64,000 nt of DNA from Mycolicibacterium elephantis DSM 44368 (lineage in GTDB: Bacteria; Actinomycetota; Actinomycetes; Mycobacteriales; Mycobacteriaceae). The notes beneath the pieces were generated by a model. It was not told the origin of the DNA. It searched no databases and saw nothing but the letters and a program-made list of their open reading frames with translations. The translations under genes and the position numbers were made by a program. How positions within the stretch are numbered: position 1 is the first letter of the stretch; each line of letters starts with the position of its first letter. This document shows, in pieces, positions 11,966-22,931 of this stretch. The stretch is taken from the NCBI RefSeq assembly GCF_004014805.1, contig NZ_ATDN01000005.1, positions 1 through 64,000 of the forward strand, given 5' to 3'.

Positions 11966-12619
11966 TCATTCCGTCAGTGCGGCGGGGTCTGTGTCGAGAA
12001 CTTTGGCGACGGCCTCCACCGTGACCGGCCCTTGGCGCAGCACCCGCGGGCTCGCTCCGGTGAGGTCGACGATGGTCGAGGCGGTCTGCTGGGCGGACGG
12101 GCCGGCGTCGAGGTAGACCTGCACGCGCTCGCCGAGTTGGTCGCGCGCTTCCTGGATTGTCACGGCAGGGGGCCGGCCCGAGGTGTTCGCGCTCGACACC
12201 GCCATCGGGCCGACCTCGCGCAGCAGTTCGATGGCCACCGGATGCAGCGGCATCCGCAGCATGACGGTGCCGTGGGCGTCGCCCAGATCCCATTGCAGCG
12301 ACGGGGCTTGGCGCACCACGAGGCTCAGCGCCCCCGGCCAGAACGCGCGGATGAGTTCACGCGCGGCGGCCGGCACGTTGTACACCAGCCCCTCGATCGT
12401 GTGCCACGACCCGACCAGCACCGGGACAGGCATGTCGCGCCCGCGGCCCTTGGCGGCCAACAAGGCGGCGACGGCCTGATTGTCGAACGCGTCGGCGCCG
12501 ATGCCGTACACCGTGTCGGTGGGCATCACGACCAGCTGACCGCCCTTCAGAGCGCTGATGGCCGAGGCGATTCCGGTCGCACGCTGGTCAGGGTCGGTGC
12601 AGTCAAACAGCTCGGCCAT
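11966..12619 (-). CDS. tsaC: L-threonylcarbamoyladenylate synthase (YrdC/Sua5 family)
   Basis: This enzyme makes threonylcarbamoyl-AMP from threonine, bicarbonate and ATP for the t6A37 modification of ANN-decoding tRNAs. The 217-residue protein has the conserved N-terminal PTDTVYGIG motif, the KGRGRDMPVPVLV segment with the substrate-binding Lys/Arg, and the SSANTSGRPP loop. The C-terminal Sua5 extension is absent, so the protein is a YrdC-core (TsaC-like) enzyme. Its start overlaps the prmC end by 17 bp, a common mycobacterial arrangement. Confidence 0.93.
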   Translation of the reverse strand: MAELFDCTDPDQRATGIASAISALKGGQLVVMPTDTVYGIGADAFDNQAVAALLAAKGRGRDMPVPVLVGSWHTIEGLVYNVPAAARELIRAFWPGALSLVVRQAPSLQWDLGDAHGTVMLRMPLHPVAIELLREVGPMAVSSANTSGRPPAVTIQEARDQLGERVQVYLDAGPSAQQTASTIVDLTGASPRVLRQGPVTVEAVAKVLDTDPAALTE

Positions 12620-13526
12620 GACCGGTCCCTTCCTGCCTGCGGTTGCGGGTCGCGGTGACGAACCGGGGCCGTCCGGCCAGGTCGCGCCGGGCGGTGACGG
12701 CGTCGAACTGCCCGGTCCTGCTGAACGCGCCGACAGTGCGCGCCGATGTGGTGTCGTCGTGTTCCACCGCGCACCGGCCGCCGTCGCGCAGCCACCGCCC
12801 GGCGAGGCCGACCACGGCGTCGATGACCGTCATCCCGTCGGGTCCGCCGAACAGCGCATGCGCTGGATCATGTTCGGCCACTTCGGGTTCCAGTTCAGCC
12901 CCTTCGGGGATGTACGGGGGGTTGGCCACCACGAGGTCGACCTGGCCATCGAGTTCGGGCAGCAGCCCGGGCTGGGTCACGTCGGCGCGGACCAGTTCGA
13001 CGTCGGTGCCTGCGAGGTTGCGTCGGGCGTAGTGCAGCGCGGCCTCGGAGTCGTCGACGGCGATGACGCGCGCGCCGGGCACGGCCTTCGCGAGCGCCAG
13101 CGCCAAGGCACCGGAGCCGGTGCAGAGATCGACGATCACCGGGGGCCGAACGTTCCTTACCGCTCGAATTTCGCCCGGAAATTCGAGCGGTACGGAACGT
13201 TCGCGCAACAAGAGTTGCGCCACAGCCCATTCCAGCAGCGCCTCGGTTTCCGGCCGCGGAATGAACACACCGGGCCCGACGCTGACGGTGACCGGCCCGA
13301 ACGCCGCGCTGCCGATGATGTGCTGCAACGGCACCCGCTCGGCGCGTCGGGCGACGAGCCCGCGGTAGCGGTCGACGAACGCCGCGTCGGGTCGGGTGAG
13401 CGCCAGCCGACCCCGGTCGGTGCCGGCGGCATGGGCGGCAAGGAGTTCCGCGTCGGCCCGCGGCGATGCGACTCCGGCGTCGGCGAGTGCCGCCTCGGCG
13501 GCGTCGATCACCTCGCGGAGCATCAT
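12603..13526 (-). CDS. prmC: Peptide chain release factor glutamine methyltransferase, with palindrome-encoded insert
   Basis: PrmC methylates the Gln of the GGQ motif in release factors, using SAM. The 307-residue protein has the N-terminal helical domain, the [13 protein letters not shown] linker, the SAM motif [15 protein letters not shown] and the catalytic NPPY ([11 protein letters not shown]). Between linker and SAM motif, residues 108-126 are encoded by a 57-bp near-perfect palindrome (13147-13203), an in-frame insertion of exactly 19 codons relative to typical PrmC. The insert falls at a domain hinge, so activity may be preserved. The gene overlaps the prfA stop by 4 bp and the next gene by 17 bp, so release factor and its modifying enzyme are co-translated. 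Confidence 0.93.
   Translation of the reverse strand: MMLREVIDAAEAALADAGVASPRADAELLAAHAAGTDRGRLALTRPDAAFVDRYRGLVARRAERVPLQHIIGSAAFGPVTVSVGPGVFIPRPETEALLEWAVAQLLLRERSVPLEFPGEIRAVRNVRPPVIVDLCTGSGALALALAKAVPGARVIAVDDSEAALHYARRNLAGTDVELVRADVTQPGLLPELDGQVDLVVANPPYIPEGAELEPEVAEHDPAHALFGGPDGMTVIDAVVGLAGRWLRDGGRCAVEHDDTTSARTVGAFSRTGQFDAVTARRDLAGRPRFVTATRNRRQEGTGHGRAV
13147..13203. repeat. 57-bp intragenic palindromic element in prmC
   Basis: The left arm 13147-13171 and right arm 13179-13203 are 25 bp each and match with a single mismatch; the loop is the 7 nt CGCCCGG. The arms begin and end with CGAACGTTCC. The length is a multiple of three and keeps the prmC frame open. It looks like a small mobile palindromic repeat, comparable in kind to intragenic palindromic elements known in other bacteria. 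Confidence 0.85.
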
Positions 13527-14596
13527 GTCGTCTGAAGCCTGGCTTGCCTGTCGGCGGCGGCCAACGCGTCGAACAGCGGATCGAGGTCGCCGTCGAGTAC
13601 CTGATCGAGGTTGTGCGCCTTGTAGTTGATCCGGTGGTCGGCGATCCGGTTCTCGGGGAAGTTGTAGGTGCGGATGCGCTCGCTGCGGTCGACGGTGCGG
13701 ATCTGGCTGGCGCGGTCGGCCGATGCGTCGGCCTGGGCCTGCTCTTCGGCCATGGCCTTCAGCCGCGCGGCCAGCACCTGCAGCGCCCGCGCCTTGTTCT
13801 GCAACTGCGAGCGTTCGTTCTGGCAGGTGACGACGATGCCGGTGGGCAGGTGCGTGATGCGGACCGCGGAGTCGGTGGTGTTGACGCCCTGGCCGCCCTT
13901 CCCCGACGACCGGTAGACGTCGATGCGCAGATCGGACTCGTCGATCTGGACCTCTTCGATCTCCTCGGGTTCGGGGTAGACCAGCACGCCGGCCGCCGAC
14001 GTGTGCACACGGCCCTGCGACTCGGTCACCGGCACGCGCTGCACCCGGTGCACGCCACCTTCGAACTTCAGCCGCGACCAGACCCCGTCGGCCGAGTCGC
14101 CCTTGCTGCGGATCGACAGCGTCGCGTCCTTGTAGCCGCCCAGGTCGGAGAAGGTCTCGTCGAGCACGGTGACCGTCCAGCCGCGCCGCTCGGCGTAGCG
14201 GATGTACATGCGGGCCAGGTCCGCGGCGAACAGCGCGGACTCCTCGCCGCCTTCGCCGGATTTGACCTCCAGCACGATGTCGTCGGGGTCGTGCGGGTCC
14301 CGAGGCGCCAGCAGGTCGGTGAGGTGGGTCTCGAGTTCGGCCACCGTGGCGGTGAGCTCTTCGACCTCCGCCGCGAACGACGAGTCGTCGGCGGCGAGCT
14401 CGCGGGCGGCCTCCAGGTCACCACGGGCGGCCTCCAGCTTGCGGTAGGTGGCCACGATCGGTGACACCTGGGCGAACCGCCGCCCCACCTTGCGGGCCTG
14501 GGCCGCGTCGGCGTGCAGGTTGGGGTCGGACAGCTGACGTTCGAGTTCGGCGTGCTCGGCCAACACGGCATCAATCGCCGTCATGTTGTCCGTCAC
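13523..14596 (-). CDS. prfA: Peptide chain release factor 1
   Basis: RF1 recognises UAA and UAG stop codons on the ribosome and triggers peptide release. The 357-residue protein has the N-terminal helical domain, the [16 protein letters not shown] segment and the catalytic [17 protein letters not shown] loop bearing GGQ, plus the C-terminal [12 protein letters not shown] block typical of RF1 and not RF2. The codon-recognition region carries the RF1-type tripeptide environment (near VPVTESQGR). It overlaps prmC, its methyltransferase, by 4 bp. Confidence 0.96.
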   Translation of the reverse strand: MTDNMTAIDAVLAEHAELERQLSDPNLHADAAQARKVGRRFAQVSPIVATYRKLEAARGDLEAARELAADDSSFAAEVEELTATVAELETHLTDLLAPRDPHDPDDIVLEVKSGEGGEESALFAADLARMYIRYAERRGWTVTVLDETFSDLGGYKDATLSIRSKGDSADGVWSRLKFEGGVHRVQRVPVTESQGRVHTSAAGVLVYPEPEEIEEVQIDESDLRIDVYRSSGKGGQGVNTTDSAVRITHLPTGIVVTCQNERSQLQNKARALQVLAARLKAMAEEQAQADASADRASQIRTVDRSERIRTYNFPENRIADHRINYKAHNLDQVLDGDLDPLFDALAAADRQARLQTT

Positions 14597-14622
14597 GTCG
14601 ACGTCCTTCCCTCACACGCAGA

Positions 14623-14666
14623 CCGGCGCCCGGCCTGGCCGCCTGGGCGGCAAGAACGGGCGCCGG
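14623..14666 (-). terminator. Inverted repeat after rpmE
   Basis: Ten-bp perfect arms (14623-14632 and 14657-14666, CCGGCGCCCG/CGGGCGCCGG) flank a 24-nt GC-rich loop just after the rpmE stop. There is no U-tract, as is usual for mycobacterial terminators. It may separate rpmE from the prfA operon or attenuate read-through. Confidence 0.5.
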
Positions 14667-14674
14667 AAAGGCAG

Positions 14675-14914
14675 CTATTTGTCGGCTGAGTTGTTCTCGC
14701 CGGCCTTGTTGCGCTTGCCGTAGCGCTTCTCGAAGCGGGCAACGCGGCCGCCGCTGTCGAGGATCTTCTGCTTGCCGGTGTAGAACGGATGGCACTGTGA
14801 GCAGACCTCGACATGGATCTGCCCGCTCTTCTTGGTGCTTCGCGTGGTGAACGTGTTGCCACAGCCACAGTGCACCGTGGTCTCGACGTAATCAGGGTGA
14901 ATACCCGTCTTCAT
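14675..14914 (-). CDS. rpmE: 50S ribosomal protein L31 (zinc-binding form)
   Basis: The 79-residue protein starts MKTGIHPDY and has the CxC...CxxC zinc motif (CGCG near residue 17 and CSQC near residue 38), followed by the highly conserved [20 protein letters not shown] segment. This makes it the zinc-containing L31, not the zinc-independent paralogue induced under zinc starvation. I chose the ATG at 14914 because GAGGAA lies 5-6 nt upstream and homologues start there, rather than an in-frame ATG 42 nt earlier. Confidence 0.95.
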   Translation of the reverse strand: MKTGIHPDYVETTVHCGCGNTFTTRSTKKSGQIHVEVCSQCHPFYTGKQKILDSGGRVARFEKRYGKRNKAGENNSADK

Positions 14915-15051
14915 GGTTTCCTCTTCGATCGTGGACCCGGGTCGCCCCTTCAGCAATTTCAGTGAAGGTGTGAGCGTGAACCGGAACCGAGGGTCGACGC
15001 TCCATTATGCCAGTTGGACCGCCAGCAGCCTAAACACCTGCCCCGGCGACG

Positions 15052-16629
15052 TTATTCCGCAGGGTACGGATGGAACCTGGTGCCGTCGCGCCGCCACAAT
15101 CTGCGCCCGTCGGGGTCGGTGCCTCGCGCGATCAGGTCGCGCTTCAGGATTTTGTTGGTCGCGGTGCTCGGCAGGTCGTCGGCGATCCAGACGTAGCGCG
15201 GCCACGCCTTCGGCGACAGGTCGCTCTGGGCGGCCAGGAACTCCTCGAACGCCTGCGGGGTGAGGTCGGCGTCGTCCTGCAGCACGATCGCCGCCATCAC
15301 CTGGTCGCCGACCAGTTCGTCGGGAACCGGGTAGACCGCGACCCGGTTGATCGGCGCCAGCCGCAGCAGGATGCGCTCGATCGGCGCGGTGGTCATGTTC
15401 TCACCGTCCACGCGCATCCAGTCGGCGGTACGCCCGGCGAGGTAGATGAAGCCGTCGGCGTCGCGGTAGGCCAAATCCCCCGACCAGTACATGCCGTGGC
15501 GGGTTCGTTCGGCGTTGGCCTCCTCGTCGTTGTAGTAGCCCGAGAAGAAGCCGGTGCCCGAGGTGTTGACCAGCTCGCCGATCGCTTCGTCGGCGTTGAG
15601 CAACGCACCGTTGGCGTCGAACACGGCCGGCGGGCACTCCGTCACGGTTTCGCTGTCGTAGATCGCCACACCCGGAAAGCCTTTGCCGACAGAGCCTTTG
15701 GGGGTATCGGGCGTTCGGGTGATGATCACCGCGTTCTCGGTGGACCCGAATCCGTCGTCGACGGTGACGCCGAATCGCCTGCCGAACTCTTCGATGTCGC
15801 GGTCGGTGGCTTCGTTTCCGAACGCCACGCGCAGCGGGTTGTCGCCGTCGTCGGGCCGCTCCGGGGTGGCCAGCACGTAGGCCAGCGGCTTTCCGACGTA
15901 GTTCATGTAGGTCGCGCCGTGCTGACGGATGTCGGACAGGAAGCGCGACGCGGAGAACTTCGCGGGCACCATCGCCGCGCCGGCCACCAGCGCGGGCGCC
16001 CAGCCGCCGACCACGGCGTTCGAGTGGAACAGCGGCATCGACAGGTAGCAGGTGTCTTGCGAGGTCAGGCCGAACTTGTCGACCAGCGCGGTTCCCGCGA
16101 ACAGCACCATCGAGTTGGCCACCTGGACGGCCTTGGGGTTTCCGCTGGTACCCGAGGTGAAGATCATCATGAACGTGTCGTCGGGGGCGGCCTCGCGCGT
16201 GGGGGTCAGCGGTGGCGCGGCCTTCTGCAGCTGAACCCACCGGGGATCGGCGGCGTCGAACACGGTGACGCCCGGAAGGTCGAGGCCGTCGAGCAGTTGC
16301 CGGTGCTCCGCGTCGGTGATGAGGAACTGGCATTCGACCTTGGCGATGTCGCGGGCGAGCGCCTCGCCGCGGCGGGTGGTGTTGATTCCGCACAGCACGT
16401 AGCCGCCCAGCGCCGCGGCGGCCAGTGCGGTCAGCATCTCCGGGGTGTTGCCGAGCAGCACACCGACGTGCAGCGGACGGCCCGGGTCCGCCGCGCCGAT
16501 CAGAGCGGCGGCCCGCGCCCCGGCGTCGGCCACGTGCTCGCGCCACGTCCACGTGCGGTCCTCATGCTTCACCGCGACGGTGTCCTGCTCGGCGCGCTCA
16601 CGAAGTAGCTGCTGGAGTGTGTCCGCCAT
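15052..16629 (-). CDS. Fatty-acyl-CoA synthetase (FadD family, FadD1/FadD17-like)
   Basis: This is an AMP-forming ligase that activates a carboxylic acid with ATP and loads it onto CoA. The 525-residue protein has the P-loop-like FTSGTSGNPK motif, the GFGSTENAVIITR adenylate-binding segment, YWSGDLAYRD, and a C-terminal domain ending in SSTATNKILKRDL with the catalytic Lys. The substrate is not predictable from sequence; the closest mycobacterial relatives I recognise are FadD1 and FadD17, implicated in long-chain or steroid side-chain acids. I chose the ATG at 16629 (AGAGG 5 nt upstream) over a GTG two codons earlier. It is divergent from a TetR regulator 58 bp away, which probably controls it. 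Confidence 0.88.
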   Translation of the reverse strand: MADTLQQLLRERAEQDTVAVKHEDRTWTWREHVADAGARAAALIGAADPGRPLHVGVLLGNTPEMLTALAAAALGGYVLCGINTTRRGEALARDIAKVECQFLITDAEHRQLLDGLDLPGVTVFDAADPRWVQLQKAAPPLTPTREAAPDDTFMMIFTSGTSGNPKAVQVANSMVLFAGTALVDKFGLTSQDTCYLSMPLFHSNAVVGGWAPALVAGAAMVPAKFSASRFLSDIRQHGATYMNYVGKPLAYVLATPERPDDGDNPLRVAFGNEATDRDIEEFGRRFGVTVDDGFGSTENAVIITRTPDTPKGSVGKGFPGVAIYDSETVTECPPAVFDANGALLNADEAIGELVNTSGTGFFSGYYNDEEANAERTRHGMYWSGDLAYRDADGFIYLAGRTADWMRVDGENMTTAPIERILLRLAPINRVAVYPVPDELVGDQVMAAIVLQDDADLTPQAFEEFLAAQSDLSPKAWPRYVWIADDLPSTATNKILKRDLIARGTDPDGRRLWRRDGTRFHPYPAE

Positions 16630-16687
16630 GGTCACCTCTCGACAGTGAACAGATTTGTGATTGTGTCTACCATGTCAGAATGTCGTG

Positions 16688-17332
16688 ATGCGCAGCAGCG
16701 CGGAAACGACGAGAGGGCGATCGGTGACCACCAGCACCGCGACCAAGAACGTCCGTGATCGGTTGATCGACGCGGCGGAAGTCTGTCTGCGCGCCAAGGG
16801 TATTCGGGCGACGACGGTGTCCGAGGTGGCAGAGGTCGCCGGGATATCACGGGGTTGGTTATACCGGCACTTCCCGGACAAAGTCACGCTGTTGGGCGCG
16901 GCGATCGTCCGGCTCAACGACGCCTTTTGGTCCGAGGCGCACGCCATGCTCGAACGGGTCGAGGGGCTGGACCGCCAGATCGTCGCGGGCATCCGGCATG
17001 GCCGCAGTGCCTACGACGACCCCGGCGCGCTGCTGATGAAGCTGCGGATCGACGAACCCGACGAGTTCGCCGCCTGCGCGGGCGCCGGCGTGCAGGGACT
17101 GGTGCCTGACCTGGCCGACTTCTGGTCGCGTTACCTCATCGCGGCGCGCGACAACGGCGAGATCCACGCCGACGTCGACATCGCCGAAGCATCGGAATGG
17201 GTTGCGCGAGTGCTGATTTCGCTTGCCACCGTGCCCGGGAACACGCTGGATCCCAGCGACGACGACGCGGTGTTGGCGCATGTGCGCCGCTACGTCATGC
17301 CCGGGTTGCGGGCCGACCCCGCCGCGGTGTGA
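16688..17332 (+). CDS. TetR-family transcriptional regulator
   Basis: The 214-residue protein has an N-terminal TetR helix-turn-helix (about residues 20-65: RLIDAAEVCLRAKG, TTVSEVAEVAGISRGWLYRHFPDK) and a C-terminal ligand-binding helical domain without clear family marks. It is divergent from the acyl-CoA synthetase gene with a short shared intergenic region, so it is likely a local repressor responding to an acyl-CoA or fatty acid. The start is uncertain: GTG at 16685, ATG at 16688 and GTG at 16723 are all possible. The gene ends against the rho terminator palindrome. Confidence 0.88.
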   Translation: MRSSAETTRGRSVTTSTATKNVRDRLIDAAEVCLRAKGIRATTVSEVAEVAGISRGWLYRHFPDKVTLLGAAIVRLNDAFWSEAHAMLERVEGLDRQIVAGIRHGRSAYDDPGALLMKLRIDEPDEFAACAGAGVQGLVPDLADFWSRYLIAARDNGEIHADVDIAEASEWVARVLISLATVPGNTLDPSDDDAVLAHVRRYVMPGLRADPAAV

Positions 17333-17333
17333 T

Positions 17334-17376
17334 TTCGGCGCGGTTCGTCACGCTGAGCGTGACGAACGACGCCGAA
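17334..17376. terminator. Bidirectional terminator-like palindrome between tetR and rho
   Basis: Two 21-bp arms (17334-17354 and 17356-17376) pair with two mismatches around a 1-nt centre. The core is GTTCGTCACGCT/AGCGTGACGAAC. It lies exactly between two converging stop codons (tetR ends at 17332, rho ends at 17385), so it can serve both transcripts. Confidence 0.65.
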
Positions 17377-17384
17377 GTCGCCCG

Positions 17385-19286
17385 TTATTCGTTGTCGACG
17401 CCGGGAGCGGTCTTGGAGACCTGCACCAGGAACTCGTAGTTGTTCTTGGTCTTGCGCAGCTGGCTCATCAGCAGATCGATGGCCTGATGCGGGTCGAGAC
17501 CGGACAGCACGCGGCGCAGCTTGTGCACGACCGCGAACTCGTCCGGCGAGAGCAGCAGCTCGTCCTTGCGGGTGCCGGACGGGTTGACGTCGACGGCCGG
17601 GAAGACCCGCCGTTCGGCGATCTTGCGGTCGAGCTTGAGCTCGGCGTTGCCGGTGCCCTTGAACTCCTCGAAGATCACCGTGTCACCGGTGGAACCGGTC
17701 TCCACCATCGCGGTGGCGATGATCGTCAGGGAGCCGCCCTCTTCGATGTTGCGGGCGGCGCCGAGGAACCGCTTCGGCGGGTACAGCGCGGTCGAGTCGA
17801 CACCACCGGACAGGATGCGCCCGGATGCCGGTGAGGCGTTGTTGTACGCGCGGCCCAGCCGGGTGATCGAGTCGAGCAGGACGACGACGTCCTTGCCCTG
17901 CTCGACCAGCCGCTTGGCCCGCTCGATCGCCAGCTCGGCGGCCTGGGTGTGGTCTGACGGCGGCCGGTCGAAGGTCGAGGCGATGACCTCACCCTTGACC
18001 GAGCGCTGCATGTCGGTGACCTCCTCCGGACGCTCGTCGACGAGCACCACCATCAGGTGGCATTCCGGGTTGTTGGTCGTGATCGCGTTGGCGATGTCCT
18101 GCAGGATCGTGGTCTTACCGGCCTTCGGCGGCGACACGATCAGCGCACGCTGGCCCTTGCCGATCGGCATGATCAGGTCGATGACGCGTGTGCTCAGCCG
18201 GTCGGGCGTGGTCTCCAGCCGCAGCCGCTCGTTCGGGTAGAGCGGCGTGAGCTTGTTGAACTCCGGCCGATTCTTGGCCTCCTCGACGGGCTTGCCGTTG
18301 ACCGTGTCCAGCCGCACCAGCGGGTTGAACTTCTGCCGCGAGTTCTGGCCGCCGCCTTCGCCTTCTTTGGGCACGCGGACGGCACCGGTGACCGCGTCGC
18401 CGCGGCGCAGGCCGTTCTTGCGCACCATGTTCATGGAGACGTACACGTCGTTGGGGCCTGCGAGATAGCCCGAGGTCCGCACGAACGCGTAGTTGTCGAG
18501 CACGTCGAGGATGCCCGCGACGGGCTGTAGGACGTCGTCCTCGCGAAGCTCGGTGTCGCCGTCGCCGCCACCGCGTTCCCGGCGCCGGCGGTCACGGAAC
18601 CGGCGACCCCGTCGGCCGCCACGGCTATCGCCGTCGTCGTCGTTGGAGCCACCGCGGTTCTGCTGGCCGCCCTGCTGATCACCGTCAGACTTGGAGTCCG
18701 ACCTGGTGTCCTGGTCGGTCTTGGTGTCGGACTTGCTGTCCTGCTTGGCGTCCTGCTTGCTGGTGCTGTCCGGCTTGCTGTCCGGCTTGGTGTCCTGCTT
18801 GGTCTCGGACTTGGTGTCCTGAGCGCTCTGCTCGGCTCCGGTCGGCGCACCCGCGCCGCGGTTGGCGCCGCGACGTTCACGGCGTTGACGCGCCGGCTGG
18901 TCGCTGTCGTCGCTCCGGCCGGCGTTGTCGCCGGTGTCGGCCTTCTCGGCTGTCTTCTCGGCGGCGCCCGGGGCGTCGTTGCCGGCCCCGACGCGGCCGT
19001 TGGACTCGCCGCGACGATCACGTATCGCGGCCACAAGTTCGCTCTTGCGCATTCCCGACGCGCCGTCGATGCCGATCTCTTTGGCCAGAGCGCGTAGTTC
19101 GGGCAGCACCATGCTGGACAGCGAGCCACTCCGGGTGCCGGATGCGGCATCGGCGGCAGGCGCAGCTTCCACGGCGGACGCGCTGTCAGGCGCATCAACT
19201 GCCGCGGGGGTGTTTGAATTCACGGTGTTCGGCAGCGCGGCATCGTCGCTGCTGCCATCAGCCGTGATGAGGTCCGTATCGGTCAC
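17385..19286 (-). CDS. rho: Transcription termination factor Rho with long low-complexity N-terminal domain
   Basis: Rho is a hexameric RNA helicase that ends transcription. The 633-residue protein has a Rho_N/SAP-like fold (about residues 55-100) and then about 140 residues of Lys/Asp/Ser/Gln repeats (units such as DTKSETKQ and QDSKSDTK) leading into an Arg/Gly-rich stretch. After these come the RNA-binding cold-shock-like domain (GILDVLDNYAFVRTSGYL), Walker A PPKAGKTT, Walker B VVVLLDSITRLGRAYN and the R-loop segment. Actinobacterial Rho proteins carry such inserts, which raise RNA affinity; this repeat block looks longer and more regular than I would expect. It is followed by 276 bp of leader-like DNA upstream, where autoregulation may act. 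Confidence 0.96.
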   Translation of the reverse strand: MTDTDLITADGSSDDAALPNTVNSNTPAAVDAPDSASAVEAAPAADAASGTRSGSLSSMVLPELRALAKEIGIDGASGMRKSELVAAIRDRRGESNGRVGAGNDAPGAAEKTAEKADTGDNAGRSDDSDQPARQRRERRGANRGAGAPTGAEQSAQDTKSETKQDTKPDSKPDSTSKQDAKQDSKSDTKTDQDTRSDSKSDGDQQGGQQNRGGSNDDDGDSRGGRRGRRFRDRRRRERGGGDGDTELREDDVLQPVAGILDVLDNYAFVRTSGYLAGPNDVYVSMNMVRKNGLRRGDAVTGAVRVPKEGEGGGQNSRQKFNPLVRLDTVNGKPVEEAKNRPEFNKLTPLYPNERLRLETTPDRLSTRVIDLIMPIGKGQRALIVSPPKAGKTTILQDIANAITTNNPECHLMVVLVDERPEEVTDMQRSVKGEVIASTFDRPPSDHTQAAELAIERAKRLVEQGKDVVVLLDSITRLGRAYNNASPASGRILSGGVDSTALYPPKRFLGAARNIEEGGSLTIIATAMVETGSTGDTVIFEEFKGTGNAELKLDRKIAERRVFPAVDVNPSGTRKDELLLSPDEFAVVHKLRRVLSGLDPHQAIDLLMSQLRKTKNNYEFLVQVSKTAPGVDNE

Positions 19287-19562
19287 GGATGTCCTTTCTC
19301 TCCCTCGCTGTTCGAGTCATGCGGGGATTAGTTGCGTTCAGCTGATCAGCTCAACGCGTGGGCCGCACCATTGCGTGTGCAACGGTGATTGCCGGGATTC
19401 GCCGGTATACGACGAACCGTCAGCCCATGGGTAAATCACGGGGAAAATGAGTGGTGTCCTAGTGTCGGCGCAGGCAGAGACCCTGCAATTGCTGGACAGA
19501 AGCGAGAATAACGCGCATCGAAGCTGGAAGCAAGAAAACACGCGTGCAACCCGTGTTGCGCA
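19287..19562 (-). promoter_or_regulatory. rho leader and thrB 3' flank
   Basis: This is 276 bp without a gene. It holds the rho upstream region on the minus strand and the 3' side of the rho-proximal end of the thr operon (thrB stop at 19563). rho genes usually have long leaders that allow autogenous termination. I see an AT-rich patch (about 19436-19455) but no clear -35/-10 pair. Confidence 0.35.
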
Positions 19563-21599
<2,037 letters not shown>

Positions 21600-21607
<8 letters not shown>

Positions 21608-22928
21608 TCGTGGTCCCTTCCATGCGCAGCACGCTGTTGATGCTCTGCACCACGTCGAGGTCGGCGAGCGCGGCGACGGTCTCCGACAGCGCCGCGTCGG
21701 TGGCTTGGTGGGTGACGACGACGATGCGGGCGCCGCAGCGTTGGCCGCCGTCGTCGACGATCTCCTCCTGCCGCACGACGGCGATGCTGACCTCTCGCTT
21801 GGCGAATTCGGCTGCGACAGCGGACAACACGCCGGGCAGGTCAGCGACGTTCATGTTGACGTAATAGCGGGTCGGAATGAATCCGATCGGCGAGATCGGC
21901 AGCTTGGCGTACTTGGATTCGCGCGGGCCGCGCCCGCCTTGCACCCGGTTGCGCGCGGCCATCACGACGTCGCCCATCACCGCCGAGGCGGTGGGGGCTC
22001 CGCCCGCGCCCTGGCCGTAGAACATCAGCTGCCCGGCGGCCTCCGCCTCCACGAACACCGCGTTGAACGCGCCGTTGACGGCGGCGAGCGGGTGATCCAA
22101 CGGCACCAGGGCGGGATAGACGCGGGCTGAAACCCGTTGCTGGCCTTCGTCGGAAGTCAACCGCTCACATATCGCGAGCAGCTTGATGGTGCAGCCGAGC
22201 GCGCGCGCCGACGCGAAGTCGGCGGGGGTGACCTTGGTGATGCCTTCGCGGTAGACGTCGTCGGCGGTGACGCGGGTGTGGAAGGCGATCGAGGCCAGGA
22301 TCGCGGCCTTGGCGGCGGCGTCGTAACCCTCCACGTCGGCGGTGGGATCGGCTTCCGCGTAGCCCAGCGCGCTGGCGTCGGCGAGGGCGCTCTCGTAATC
22401 GACGCCCGTGCTGTCCATCTCGGACAGGATGTAGTTGGTGGTGCCGTTGACTATGCCCGCCACCCGCAGCACGGTGTCCCCGGCCAGCGACTGGGTCAGC
22501 GGCCGGATGACGGGGATCGCGCCTGCTACCGCCGCTTCGAAATACAAGTCCACATGCGCGTGTTCGGCCGCTTGGGCGAGTTCACCGGTCGAAACGGCCA
22601 TCAGCGCCTTGTTGGCGGTGACCACCGATTTCCCTTGTTCCAGCGCCGACAGGATGGCCTTGCGCGCGGGCTCGACGGGCCCCATCAACTCGACGACGAT
22701 GTCGACGTCGTCACGGGAGACGAGTTCTTCGATGTTGTCGGTGAGCATGTCGATGGGCAGCCCGCGGCCGTCAGCCACGCGGCGGACACCGACGCCGCGC
22801 AGGACCAGCGGAGCCCCGATGCGGGCGGCGAGATCGTCGGCGCTGTCCTCGATGATGCGCACGACCTGGCTGGCGACGTTGCCGAGTCCGAGGACCGCTA
22901 CCCCGATGGGCTTTTCGTGGCTGGTCAT
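21600..22928 (-). CDS. hom: Homoserine dehydrogenase
   Basis: This enzyme reduces aspartate semialdehyde to homoserine with NAD(P)H. The 442-residue protein has the N-terminal Rossmann motif [12 protein letters not shown], the catalytic-domain segment [14 protein letters not shown], the [20 protein letters not shown] block and a C-terminal ACT domain (about residues 350-430, [17 protein letters not shown]), which mediates feedback inhibition by threonine. It lies 3 bp after lysA and overlaps thrC, linking the lysine and threonine branches in one operon. Confidence 0.96.
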
Positions 22929-22931
22929 CGC

